Below, piece by piece: positions 26,003 to 34,139 of a stretch of 46,444 bases of DNA (positions within the stretch are counted from its first letter, which is position 1; each line of letters starts with the position of its first letter). The translations under genes were made by a program, and so were the position numbers. The DNA is taken from the NCBI RefSeq assembly GCF_023276435.1, contig NZ_JALLPO010000058.1:1-46444 (forward strand). The letters are read 5' to 3'. Under the pieces are notes generated by a model. It was not told the origin of the DNA and ran no database searches. It saw only the letters and a list, made by a program, of their open reading frames with translations. This DNA is from Sphaerisporangium perillae. GTDB taxonomy: Bacteria; Actinomycetota; Actinomycetes; Streptosporangiales; Streptosporangiaceae.

Positions 26003-27151
26003 ATGAGGATCGTGGTGGTAGGCGCCGGCTTGGGTGGGGTGTCGGCCGCGGTGGGGCTGCATCGGGCGGGTCACGAGGTGACGCTGTACGAACGCGGCGC
26101 CGAGCTTCGGGAGGCGGGCACCGCCATTGTGATCATGCCCAACGGCGTCCAGGCGCTGGATGCGCTGGGGTTGGGTGACTACGTTCGCGGCCAGGCCATG
26201 CCCGCCGTCAGTGGCGGACTGCGGGACTGGCGCGGACGGCCACTGCTGGTCACCGACACAGCCCAGGCGCAGCAGACCTTCGGGCCGACGGTGGTCGTGG
26301 GCCGAGCGCGACTGCACCAGGCACTGCGTGCCCCGCTGCCCGCCGAGCTGGTGTGTACCGCGACGCCCGTTCAGCGCCTGGAGCCCGACCCCACCGGGGT
26401 AACGGTGATCAGCGACGGCCGGCCCACCACCAGCGCCGATGCCGTGATCGTGGCCGACGGCATCGGTAGCAGGCTGCGCGGCCGGCTGTTCCCCGGCCAC
26501 CCGGGGCTGCGGCAGGCCGGCCGGTTGGACCTGCGCGGCATGCTGCCCAATCCCCCCGGCCTGGACGTGACCGACCTGCTGGCCGGCATCCTGATCGACC
26601 GGCGCACCGGGTCGATGTTCGGCCTGTTCCCGGTCGGCGAGAGCGATCTGTACTGGTTCACCGACTCCGCGCTACGCGGAACGCCGCCCGGCGCGGATGA
26701 GGCACGCCGGCAACTGCTGTCCCTGATGGCCGACTGGCACCCAGCGGTCCCGGCGCTGATCGAGGCCACCCCGCCCTCCGACATCTACGTCGATCCGATC
26801 GCCTGCCTGGCCGAACCGCTGCCTTCGTTCGCGATCGGCCGGATCGCACTCCTCGGCGACGCCGCGCACGCCATGACCCCCGATCTCGGCCAGGGCGCCA
26901 GCCAGGCCTTCGAGGACGCGGCCGCGGTGACCCGTCACCTGGGCGACGCCGAGCCGGCCGATGTCGTCCAGCGGCTCCTCCGCTACGACGCGGAGCGCCG
27001 GCCCCGCGCCAACCGCCTGATGCGGGCATCGTCCCGGCAATCGCGGCTGACGTCGCAGACCGGCGCCACCGCGTGGCTACGCGACGCCCTGCTACGCGCG
27101 ATACCCCGCCGGCTCGCCACTCGACAGCTCGCCGCCATCTGGCACGTCTAG
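26003..27151 (+). CDS. FAD-dependent monooxygenase (PHBH/UbiH-like)
   Basis: 382 residues. It has the dinucleotide-binding GAGLGGVSAAVGLHRAGHEVTLYER at the N-terminus, the DG-type motif VIVADGIGSRLR (near residue 155) and the second FAD motif GDAAHAMTPDLGQGASQAFEDA (near residue 290), the three landmarks of class A flavoprotein hydroxylases. Such enzymes hydroxylate aromatic compounds or inactivate antibiotics such as tetracycline and rifamycin using NAD(P)H and oxygen. AAGGAG precedes the ATG. Likely controlled by the divergent TetR gene. Substrate cannot be told. Confidence 0.9.
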   Translation: MRIVVVGAGLGGVSAAVGLHRAGHEVTLYERGAELREAGTAIVIMPNGVQALDALGLGDYVRGQAMPAVSGGLRDWRGRPLLVTDTAQAQQTFGPTVVVGRARLHQALRAPLPAELVCTATPVQRLEPDPTGVTVISDGRPTTSADAVIVADGIGSRLRGRLFPGHPGLRQAGRLDLRGMLPNPPGLDVTDLLAGILIDRRTGSMFGLFPVGESDLYWFTDSALRGTPPGADEARRQLLSLMADWHPAVPALIEATPPSDIYVDPIACLAEPLPSFAIGRIALLGDAAHAMTPDLGQGASQAFEDAAAVTRHLGDAEPADVVQRLLRYDAERRPRANRLMRASSRQSRLTSQTGATAWLRDALLRAIPRRLATRQLAAIWHV

Positions 27152-27265
27152 CAACCCTGCGCGACCGGCCGGCTCCAGGCGGGGTCTTGCGGCTGGTCGA
27201 TGATGCGGGGCGTCCGCCGTTGCCGTCTCAGGTCACCGTGCAGCAGCTGGGGGCAGCGGTTCGGA

Positions 27266-27976
27266 TTACCACGGAAGGGTGCCTTCGGCGTCGAAGTAGC
27301 CTCCGGTGGGGCCGTCGGGGCCCACCTGGGCCATGCGCACGATGATCTCGGCGCCCTGCTCGACGGTCTGGATGCCGGTGTTCCTGTTCAGGTCGGTCTT
27401 GGTGAAGCCAGGCTCCACCGCGTTGATCCGCATGTTCGGGAACGCCTTCGCGTACTGCACGGTGATCATGTTGACCGCGGTCTTCGACGCCGGATAGGCG
27501 ACCCCCGGGTAGGCGTGCACCGGTGTGCCCGGGGCGGTGACCCGGGCCATCGAGGCCAGGCCGCTGCTGACGTTGACCACGACCGGGGCGGCGGAACGCT
27601 GCAGCAGCGGAAGAAAGGCGTGGGTGACGCGCACCACGCCGAAGACGTTCGTCTCGAACGCGTGCCGCATCACGTCGGCGGTCAGGTCCGCGGCGCCGAT
27701 CACGACGTTGTTGTCACTCATCTCTACTGCGATGCCGGCGTTGTTGACCAGTACGTCCAGCCCTCCGTCGGCCTCGATGGCCTTCGCTGCGGCTTCCACG
27801 GACGCGTCGTCGGTGACGTCGAGCTGGACTACCCGCGCGCCCAGTTGCTCGGCGGCCCGGCGCCCGCGTTCGACGTCCCGGCTTCCGATGTAGACGGTGT
27901 GGCCCGCGGCAATGAGCCGGCGGGCGGTCTCGAAGCCAAGACCCTTGTTCGCTCCAGTGATCAGTGTTGCTGTCAT
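27266..27976 (-). CDS. Short-chain dehydrogenase/reductase
   Basis: 236 residues from ATG 27976; upstream codons in the frame are not protein-like and cross the palindromic operator. The cofactor motif TGANKGLG, the NNAG motif in DVLVNNAGIAVE, the Ser in NVSSGLASM and the catalytic YPASK are present. This is a classical NADP(H)-type SDR like those annotated as carbonyl reductase. It is divergent from an XRE regulator and separated from it by a 29-bp palindrome, a common pair in actinomycetes. Substrate unknown. Confidence 0.9.
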   Translation of the reverse strand: MTATLITGANKGLGFETARRLIAAGHTVYIGSRDVERGRRAAEQLGARVVQLDVTDDASVEAAAKAIEADGGLDVLVNNAGIAVEMSDNNVVIGAADLTADVMRHAFETNVFGVVRVTHAFLPLLQRSAAPVVVNVSSGLASMARVTAPGTPVHAYPGVAYPASKTAVNMITVQYAKAFPNMRINAVEPGFTKTDLNRNTGIQTVEQGAEIIVRMAQVGPDGPTGGYFDAEGTLPW

Positions 27977-28020
27977 GCCTTCACGATGCGGCGGAACTGC
28001 GCGGTCAGCCAGGCGTCCCG

Positions 28021-28049
28021 TCTTCCTGGGACTGTCAGTACCAGGAAGA
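28021..28049. promoter_or_regulatory. 29-bp near-perfect palindrome between SDR and XRE genes
   Basis: Outer arms TCTTCCTGG and CCAGGAAGA are perfect inverse copies; the inner ACTG-T-CAGT is also symmetric. Only one base pair between outer and inner arms mismatches. Located 30 bases before the XRE start and 45 before the SDR start, it is the likely operator of the XRE protein. Confidence 0.7.
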
Positions 28050-28078
28050 TCCGGGCGGGGAGGGTGCACAGTGGTGCC

Positions 28079-28912
28079 ATGGCGACCACAGAGTTCGGGC
28101 ACACGGTGCGGCGCTGGCGCGACCGGGTCTCCCCGGAAGCGGCCGGGCTACCCGTCGGCGGCCATCGGCGCGCGGCCGGGCTGCGCCGCGAGGAACTGGC
28201 CCTGCTGGCCGGGATCTCCGTCGACTACGTCACCCGCCTCGAACAGGGCCGGGCGACCAACCCATCGGAGCAAGTCGTCGAGGCCCTGGGCCGGGCTCTG
28301 CGCTTGTCCGGAGCCGAGCGCGAGCATCTGTTCCACGTCGCCGGGCTCGTACCGCCGGGGCAGGGCACGGTGCCCGCCTACATCACGCCGAGCATTCAGC
28401 GGATGCTGGACAGGCTGACCGCGACACCCGTCGCGGTCTCCGACGCGACGTGGACGCTGCTGCTGGCCAACCCGCCGTACACGGCATTGATGGGTGAGCG
28501 GCGCGGCAAGGAGCGCAACGCGGTGTGGCGCAACTTCCTCGGCTCGGGCAGCCGCGTCCGCCACACACCGCAGTCCCAGCGCGCGCTCGAGGACGCGCAG
28601 GTCTCCGCGTTGCGTGCGACGGCGAGCCGGTATCCGGCGGACCAGCGGCTGCGGCGCCTGGTCGCGGAGCTGCGCGCGAACAGTGACCGGTTCGCCAAGC
28701 TGTGGGATTCCGGAGCCGTGGGCCGGCACGAGGGGGCGTCGCGCAAGACCATCGATCACCCGCAGGTGGGCCCCTTGACGCTGGATTGCGACGTGCTCAG
28801 CGTCGCGGGCAGCGACCTGCGCATCATGATCTACACGGCCGAGCCCGGCACGCAGGACGCCGAACGACTTGCGCTCCTCGCCGTCCTCGGCACCCAGACA
28901 CTCGTCGGATAG
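28079..28912 (+). CDS. XRE-family regulator with MmyB-like ligand domain
   Basis: 277 residues from ATG 28079 (a GTG at 28064 is also in frame). The helix-turn-helix part includes RREELALLAGISVDYVTRLEQGRATNPSEQVVEALGRALRLS (residues about 38-80), and the rest is the MmyB-like domain (TPVAVSDATWTLLLANPPYTALMG ... GPLTLDCDVLSVAGSDLRIMIYTAEPGT). These proteins often repress a divergent SDR or aldo-keto reductase gene. The 29-bp palindrome just upstream supports that here. Confidence 0.9.
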   Translation: MATTEFGHTVRRWRDRVSPEAAGLPVGGHRRAAGLRREELALLAGISVDYVTRLEQGRATNPSEQVVEALGRALRLSGAEREHLFHVAGLVPPGQGTVPAYITPSIQRMLDRLTATPVAVSDATWTLLLANPPYTALMGERRGKERNAVWRNFLGSGSRVRHTPQSQRALEDAQVSALRATASRYPADQRLRRLVAELRANSDRFAKLWDSGAVGRHEGASRKTIDHPQVGPLTLDCDVLSVAGSDLRIMIYTAEPGTQDAERLALLAVLGTQTLVG

Positions 28913-28957
28913 CGGCCTCACAGCGATGGATGGCCACTCGCAGGGTTCGGATGGGTT

Positions 28958-29085
28958 TCAGGCCGCCGACCAGCCGCCGTCCACCGGCAGAATGGCGCCA
29001 TTGACGAACGAGGCGGCGTCGGAGGCGAGGAAGAGGGCGGCGTCGGCCATCTGCTCTGGTTGGGCGAGTGCATCCCGAGCGAACC
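28958..29085 (-). pseudogene. SDR C-terminal relic
   Basis: The minus strand reads [20 protein letters not shown], then [20 protein letters not shown] and a stop at 28958, the last 40 residues of a classical SDR. No Rossmann part or start is present upstream; sequence changes character at about 29085. It is not a copy of the intact SDR at 27266, whose end is different. Confidence 0.75.
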
Positions 29086-29280
29086 CTGCTACTCCGGCGC
29101 CCGGACCTGCCGTTCACCCCCACCGAGGCGGCCAGAGCCGCCGCGCTCACCGCTGCGGCCAGGCGCGGCCGCTACAGCGCAACCTAGATCTGCCGCATGA
29201 ACCCGCGCCAGGTGGAGCACCTGCCGGCGTGCGGAACGGTGACGCATGAATCCGGCGTCACGTGACGACGCCCACATTCG

Positions 29281-30246
29281 ATGGAGGTCAATAACCCTTT
29301 GCGCGGCAGGGGGAACGGCCGTCAGACTCTCGAGGTGGTCGAGAGCCTGTACATCGATGGGCGCGCCGGCATCGATGCGGGGCTGGTGAAGCGACTGGTC
29401 GCGACCCAGTTCCCGCAGTGGAGCGCCCTTCCCGTGGCACCGGTCGAGGTCGACGGGTGGGACAACCGCACCTACCGGCTCGGTGACGAGATGACGGCGC
29501 GTCTTCCCACCGCCGCCGCCTATGCCCCGGCGGTCGACAAGGAACATCGATGGCTGCCGATTCTCGCACCGACGTTGCCGGTTGCCATTCCCACGCCCAT
29601 GGCGAAGGGGGCTCCGGGCGAGGGATATCCGTTCAGCTGGTCGATCCGCAGCTGGCTGGACGGCGAGACCGCGAGCCTTGACCGCATCGACGACCTGTCC
29701 GAGTTCGCGACCTCGGTCGCCGACTTCATTCTTGCCCTGCAGCGCATCGACGCGACGGGCGGCCCGCCGGCGGGCGCGCACAGCTTCTATCGGGGTGCGT
29801 CGCCGGCTTACTACGACGACGAAACATGCCGCACCCTCGCCGTGTTGGAAGGCTGTATCGACACCACCCGGGCATCGGCTGTGTGGGACGCCGCCCTCGA
29901 GGCGGCCTGTTCCGGGCCACCGGTGTGGTTCCACGGCGACGTTGCGAGCGGCAACCTGCTGGTCAGGAACGGAAGGCTGGCTGCCGTCATCGACTTCGGG
30001 ACATCAGGTGTCGGTGATCCCGCCTGCGATCTGGTGATCGCATGGACGATGTTCTCAGGCGACAGCCGGGAGACCTTCCGCAGCGCTGTCGGCCAGGATC
30101 CCGCCATGTGGGCGCGGGCTCGCGGCTGGGCCCTGTGGAAGGCTTTGATCAGCCTGGCCGAAACCATCGACAGGGACGAGAAGCGAGCTGCGGGCAACCG
30201 TCGCGTCATCGATGAAGTCCTCACTGACCACTATCGCGCCAACTGA
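29281..30246 (+). CDS. Aminoglycoside-phosphotransferase-fold kinase
   Basis: Up to 321 residues; homology begins near residue 25 (YIDGRAGIDAGLVKRLVATQFPQW), so the true start may be GTG 29335 or 29338 and not ATG 29281. The Brenner-type catalytic loop WFHGDVASGNLLVRNGRLAAVIDFG holds the HGD Asp and the DFG-like metal Asp, followed by GDPACDLVIAW. The N-lobe has GWDNRTYRLGD and the Lys-equivalent in RLPTA is Arg, as in many environmental members. It phosphorylates a small molecule, perhaps an aminoglycoside or a sugar. It stands alone. Confidence 0.85.
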   Translation: MEVNNPLRGRGNGRQTLEVVESLYIDGRAGIDAGLVKRLVATQFPQWSALPVAPVEVDGWDNRTYRLGDEMTARLPTAAAYAPAVDKEHRWLPILAPTLPVAIPTPMAKGAPGEGYPFSWSIRSWLDGETASLDRIDDLSEFATSVADFILALQRIDATGGPPAGAHSFYRGASPAYYDDETCRTLAVLEGCIDTTRASAVWDAALEAACSGPPVWFHGDVASGNLLVRNGRLAAVIDFGTSGVGDPACDLVIAWTMFSGDSRETFRSAVGQDPAMWARARGWALWKALISLAETIDRDEKRAAGNRRVIDEVLTDHYRAN

Positions 30247-30416
30247 CCAGCGTCCCCGGGAGGGAGCGGTGGAAGGATCATCGGCTCGTCTTCGCTGACC
30301 GGGGAGCGTCCTGGAGGATCCGCGGGTGCTACCTCTTGCCCCAGACGCCGGTGGCGGCGGCGTTGTCGTGAGACTTCACATGGTTATAAAGCTCGGCTTT
30401 GTGTTTAATCGTCTAC

Positions 30417-31352
30417 ATGGATGCAGTCGTCGGGCTTCTCGACGGACCCCGGGCGCAGGGAGCGTTCCTGCTTCGCTCGGTCCTGGCCCCGCCCTGGTCG
30501 ATGCGGATCAAGGACGAGGCGCCGCTCACCCTGGTGGCCATGGTCCGGGGCGACGCCAGGGTCGTTCCCGACGAGGGTGCGGTCGTACGGCTCGGTCCGG
30601 GCGATGTGGCGATCATCCGCGGCCCCGCCCCGTACACCGTCGCCGACGACCCGGCCACGGCGCCGCAGGTCATCATCCATCCAGGCCAGCTCTGCACCAC
30701 CCCGGACGGGCAGGAGCTGGAGATGATGGAGCTCGGCGTACGCACGTGGGGCAACAGCCCGGACGGCCCGACGATGCTGCTCACCGGCACCTACACGATG
30801 CGGGGCGAGGTCAGCGGGCGGCTCCTGAACGCGCTGCCGCCGCTGCTGGTCGTCCCGGGTGACTCCTGGGACTCCCCGCTGGTCCCGCTGCTGGCCGCCG
30901 AGATGGTCAAGAACGATCCCGGCCAGGAGGCGGTCCTGGACCGGCTGCTCGACCTGCTGCTCATCGCCGCGCTACGCGAGTGGTTCGCCCGGCCGGAGGC
31001 CGAAGCCCCCGCCTGGTACAAGGCGCACAGCGATCCCGTCGTGGGCCGGGCCCTGCGGATGCTGCACAACAGCCCGGCCGAGCCGTGGACCGTGGCGTCG
31101 TTGGCCGCCAGGACCGGGGTCTCCAGGGCGGCGCTGGCTCGCCGCTTCACCGAGTTGGTCGGCGAACCGCCCATGTCGTATCTCGCCGAGTGGCGGCTGG
31201 CCCTGGCCGCCGACCTGCTCCGCGAGCCGGACGCCACCGTCGGCGCGGTGGCCCGGCAGGTCGGCTACGGCAGCTCCTTCGCCCTGAGCACGGCCTTCAA
31301 GCGTGTCCGCGGCATCAGCCCCCGGGAGCACCGCGCCCGGGGCACCGCCTGA
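30417..31352 (+). CDS. AraC-family regulator with cupin_6 sensor domain
   Basis: 311 residues from ATG 30417 (MDAVVGLLDGPRAQ), the usual N-terminus of this subfamily. A TTTAAT at 30404-30409 lies 7 bases upstream, so the mRNA may be leaderless. Residues 1-175 form the cupin_6 sensor (GAFLLRSVLAPPWSMRIKDEAPLTLV, VRLGPGDVAIIRGPAPYTVADD). Residues about 205-305 carry two helix-turn-helix units (WTVASLAARTGVSRAALARRFTELVGEPPMSYLAEWRL and VGAVARQVGYGSSFALSTAFKRVRGISPREHR). No obvious target lies beside it; this subfamily often controls nearby oxidoreductases. Confidence 0.88.
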   Translation: MDAVVGLLDGPRAQGAFLLRSVLAPPWSMRIKDEAPLTLVAMVRGDARVVPDEGAVVRLGPGDVAIIRGPAPYTVADDPATAPQVIIHPGQLCTTPDGQELEMMELGVRTWGNSPDGPTMLLTGTYTMRGEVSGRLLNALPPLLVVPGDSWDSPLVPLLAAEMVKNDPGQEAVLDRLLDLLLIAALREWFARPEAEAPAWYKAHSDPVVGRALRMLHNSPAEPWTVASLAARTGVSRAALARRFTELVGEPPMSYLAEWRLALAADLLREPDATVGAVARQVGYGSSFALSTAFKRVRGISPREHRARGTA

Positions 31353-31635
31353 CGCCACGCCGGGGTGCGAGCCGCGGGACACCCGCTGGGCGGCGTGTGA
31401 CGGGCCCGCGAGCCGGTCAGGCGTTCGTCCGAACGATTCGGACAAATAGGGAATATCAGACTGAAACATATAATGAGATGTTAAATAGCCACCAAGACGT
31501 CGTTATCCTCGTTTGTCGTATCTGACGTCCGGAAAGACCCTAACCGGGCAGGCTCTTAACAAGTCACCCAGGCACTTATCTCGAACCAGCGCGATAAATG
31601 CATCAATAGGGCGACCCGACGTCAAGGAGAACGCA

Positions 31636-31986
31636 ATGCCCGGCATCAAGAGATACGCCGCAACGCTCGCTGCCACCGCCGTGCTCACCGGTGGTCTTGT
31701 CGGCCTGAGCGCCGCAACGGCTACCAGCGCCACCGCGTCCACCGCCGTCACCGCCGGTGGCTGGGGGGCCGGCGGCCACGACAAGTGGGACGACTGGGGT
31801 CGCGGCCACGGCAAGTGGAACAGCTGGGGCGGCGGCCACGACAAGTGGAACGGCCGGGGCGGCGGCCACGGCAGCGAGGGCGGCTGGGGCGGCGGCCACG
31901 GCAGCGAGGGCGGCTGGGGCGGCGGCCACGGCAGCGAGGGCGGCTTCGGCTTTCCGCTTTGGGAGCTCACAGACTTCTGGTGGTGA
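31636..31986 (+). CDS. Small secreted His/Gly/Trp decapeptide-repeat protein, function unknown
   Basis: 116 residues from ATG 31636 with AAGGAG 8 bases upstream. A signal peptide (MPGIKRYAATLAATAVLTGG ... ATATSATA, cleavage near 32-36) indicates export. Residues 46-105 are six decapeptides in exact register. The first three follow GGHDKWDDWG, RGHGKWNSWG, GGHDKWNGRG; the last three follow GGHGSEGGWG, GGHGSEGGWG, GGHGSEGGFG. Each has His at position 3 and most have Trp near position 9. The protein ends with FPLWELTDFWW, an aromatic tail of 11 residues. No domain family is recognised. Regular His spacing suggests metal binding and Gly/Trp suggests self-assembly or wall contact; both are inference. 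It is a single-gene unit between an AraC gene and a convergent oxidoreductase. Confidence 0.75.
   Translation: MPGIKRYAATLAATAVLTGGLVGLSAATATSATASTAVTAGGWGAGGHDKWDDWGRGHGKWNSWGGGHDKWNGRGGGHGSEGGWGGGHGSEGGWGGGHGSEGGFGFPLWELTDFWW
31771..31950 (+). repeat. Six tandem 30-bp coding repeats
   Basis: Six units of exactly 30 bases fill 180 bases. Units 4 and 5 (31861-31890, 31891-31920) are identical, and unit 6 differs only at the Trp to Phe codon. Units 1-3 are a diverged subset carrying KW. The pattern indicates recent expansion at the 3' side. Confidence 0.95.
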
Positions 31987-32111
31987 TCGATCTTCGGGCC
32001 GCCGTAGTGTGACGACCGTGTTCGAGCACCACTAGAAGAAGCGACCCGAGTTCAGGTGGTTTTCGGGGCGATGACCGGTCCGCCGGAGAAGACCACTTAG
32101 GAGATCACGGG

Positions 32112-32148
32112 AGATCCCGGGGGCGATTCCGCTCCGGGATCTTTCCCT
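32112..32148 (+). terminator. Hairpin terminator, probably serving both convergent genes
   Basis: GATCCCGG (32113-32120) pairs with CCGGGATC (32134-32141) around a 13-base loop and is followed by TTTCCCTTCC. It lies between the repeat-protein gene and the convergent oxidoreductase. Confidence 0.65.
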
Positions 32149-32227
32149 TCCCCGGCCATTTCCGTCTTCCGCTGTAACCGTGCCCGGCCCTCGCGCCCGA
32201 GCGCGACGTAGCTAAGTCGCTGAACTG

Positions 32228-33793
32228 TCAGATGGGTCCCATGACCGTCGACGGGTCGATCCCGAGGGCGGTGAGCACCGTACGGGCGGCGTTGCGTCCC
32301 GGGCGGCCGGACACCGAGCCGCCGGGATGTGTGGTCGAGCCGGTCAGGAACAGGCCGGGAATGGAGGTTCGGTACGAAGGCCAGCCGGGGATCACGTCGC
32401 CGGCGGGCGTGTGGAACTCGCCGCCGTGGCAGGATCCGCCGAGGTTGTGCGGGTTGTGGGCGGCCACGTCGACCGGGGACTCCGCCCGAAGCGCGAGGAT
32501 GTTCTCCGGCTCCAGTCCTACGGCTCGCGAGCGAACCAGGTCCACCACCGCTTCCGCGTATTCATGCTTGGCGTCCGCCCAGGAGCGGCCGTCCGCTCGT
32601 TCGTACGGCGCGACAGTGAGGATCTTGAATGTGGCCGCGCCGCCGGGCGCCCGGCCGGGGTCGACCACCGTCTGATCGACCACGAGCAGCCAGGGGTCGG
32701 TCGCGTGGACATCCCCGCGGTGGAAGGCCTCCATCTGGCGGGCGATGCCCTCAGCAGTGCCGAACCCGGCGGCGGTGCTGAGGATCGGCCCTTTTCGCGT
32801 ATGGAAGCCGAGGTCGTGCCGGAGCGCGGCGTGGACGGCGAAGACGCTGAGACCCGGCCGCCACGTGTCACGCGCCTCGGCGAGATCGGCGGGCACCTCG
32901 GCACCGTCGAGCATGCCGGCGAGCCGTGCCAGGTGCGCGCTGGACACCACCGCCCTGCGCGCCCGCGCCCTCCGGCCGTCCCCTGTCCGGACCGCGACGG
33001 CCCTGCCCCCGTTGACCTCGATGGCGGAGACCGGCGCCGAACACACGACGCCGCTCCCGTGGGCCTCGATCTGCCGGATCAGCGCGCCCGGCAGCGCGCC
33101 CGAGCCGCCGATCGGGGTCGTCCAGCCGAAGGCCAGCCGACCCGCTGCGATCGAGGAGGGCAGGACCCCGGTGCCCGGCCGGCGGGGATCCTGAATCGTC
33201 GCCATCGACAGCCACAGCATGAACGAGCGGATCACCGGGTTCCTGAAGCGCTCGTGCACGACGTCCCAGGCGCTCCTTCGCCTGAGGGCCTGGTACCGCT
33301 TCGCGGCCTCACCTGCAGGCGTCGCGGAGTTCCATCTAGCATGCTCGGCCGCCAGTCCGTCGGACCACTCGGCCATCAAGGTCCGGAATGCCGCCGAGTC
33401 CTCGGTGGACCAGCGGGCGATCTCGTCCGCCGTCCCGCCGAGGTCGCGGTGCATGGCCAGAGCGTCACCGTCGGCCTGGGGCAGCACGACAGCGGGGTCT
33501 GTCATCGCGTACTCCAGCCCGTACGTCGCCAGCAGGCCAAGTTCGTCATCCCTGAGCAGCGGATTCGACTGGATGAGCACGTGCGCGCTCGAGCACGAGT
33601 CGTGCTCGAAGCCCGGCAGTGTCAACTGCTCGGTCACCGTGTTGCCACCAGGAACGGTCCTCGCCTCGAGGACGAGCACCTCGAGCCCGGCGGCGGCCAG
33701 GTACCCCGCGCACACCAGCCCATTGTGGCCGGCCCCAAGGACGATCACATCCGCCGCCTCGGGCAGGTCCTCGAGTCGCTGGTCGTCGGCCAT
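32228..33793 (-). CDS. FAD/NAD(P)-dependent oxidoreductase, phytoene-desaturase-like
   Basis: 521 residues. The N-terminus has the dinucleotide-binding stretch VIVLGAGHNGLVCAGYLAAAGLEVLVLEARTVPGGNTVTEQ. The C-terminus has the second FAD motif IPGLFLTGSTTHPGGSVSGRPGRNAA. This architecture is shared by CrtI-type desaturases and PYROXD2-like proteins. No carotenoid genes are nearby, so a role outside carotenoid synthesis is likely. GGAGAGG precedes the ATG at 33793. A pair of 13-bp inverted repeats lies 68-136 bases upstream and may control it. Confidence 0.85.
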   Translation of the reverse strand: MADDQRLEDLPEAADVIVLGAGHNGLVCAGYLAAAGLEVLVLEARTVPGGNTVTEQLTLPGFEHDSCSSAHVLIQSNPLLRDDELGLLATYGLEYAMTDPAVVLPQADGDALAMHRDLGGTADEIARWSTEDSAAFRTLMAEWSDGLAAEHARWNSATPAGEAAKRYQALRRRSAWDVVHERFRNPVIRSFMLWLSMATIQDPRRPGTGVLPSSIAAGRLAFGWTTPIGGSGALPGALIRQIEAHGSGVVCSAPVSAIEVNGGRAVAVRTGDGRRARARRAVVSSAHLARLAGMLDGAEVPADLAEARDTWRPGLSVFAVHAALRHDLGFHTRKGPILSTAAGFGTAEGIARQMEAFHRGDVHATDPWLLVVDQTVVDPGRAPGGAATFKILTVAPYERADGRSWADAKHEYAEAVVDLVRSRAVGLEPENILALRAESPVDVAAHNPHNLGGSCHGGEFHTPAGDVIPGWPSYRTSIPGLFLTGSTTHPGGSVSGRPGRNAARTVLTALGIDPSTVMGPI

Positions 33794-33860
33794 CGCCTCT
33801 CCGTCTCAACGTCGTCCGAGTGGCACTTCCTTCACAGCCCACTCATGATGAGCCCACGCT

Positions 33861-33929
33861 GCACTCGTTTGCAATAGGTAGCTGTCGCGATGCGTAACCC
33901 ACTGTGGCTGGCCATCTGCAAACGAGTGC
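33861..33929. promoter_or_regulatory. Pair of perfect 13-bp inverted repeats upstream of the oxidoreductase
   Basis: GCACTCGTTTGCA (33861-33873) recurs exactly inverted as TGCAAACGAGTGC (33917-33929) with 43 bases between. Perfect conservation of a 13-mer so close to a promoter suggests two sites for one regulator in opposite orientation. Regulator unknown. Confidence 0.5.
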
Positions 33930-33994
33930 GACACAATTTCGCGACCTCGTCGGCGAGCCGGTCGGACCCCAAACCCCCGGGATCGTTGGCGTGT

Positions 33995-34120
33995 CAGGTG
34001 CCGCCCGCGGGTCACGGCGAGGACTTCGCCGTTGACGTGCCCGTTCGCGGCCGAGCCGAGGTAGGCGACCGCGGAAGCAACGTCCTGTGGCGCGCAGACC
34101 CAGCGGTCCCTGATCCACTT
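33995..34120 (-). pseudogene. SDR C-terminal relic joined to the fumarase
   Basis: The minus strand encodes RDRWVCAPQDVASAVAYLGS, then AANGHVNGEVLAV, with the PxDVA and HVNGEVL motifs of the SDR C-terminus. The canonical final DGG is already lost (TRGRHL follows). Its 5' side runs into fumarase sequence of the opposite strand at about 34085-34100, so the two genes were brought together by a deletion or inversion. Confidence 0.6.
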
Positions 34121-34139
34121 CTCTATCGGCGAGGACCGC

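Noticed and set aside
31771..31950. Six 30-bp repeats as a CRISPR array
   Set aside because: Repeats are contiguous without spacers and encode an in-frame decapeptide; no cas genes are near.
31757..32035. Alternative +2-type frame through the repeats (Ala/Thr-rich)
   Set aside because: No signal peptide, no ribosome site, and the product is simply the repeat read out of frame.
32228..33793. Carotenoid desaturase (crtI) assignment
   Set aside because: Family resemblance is general; no crtB, crtE or other carotenoid gene is in the window.
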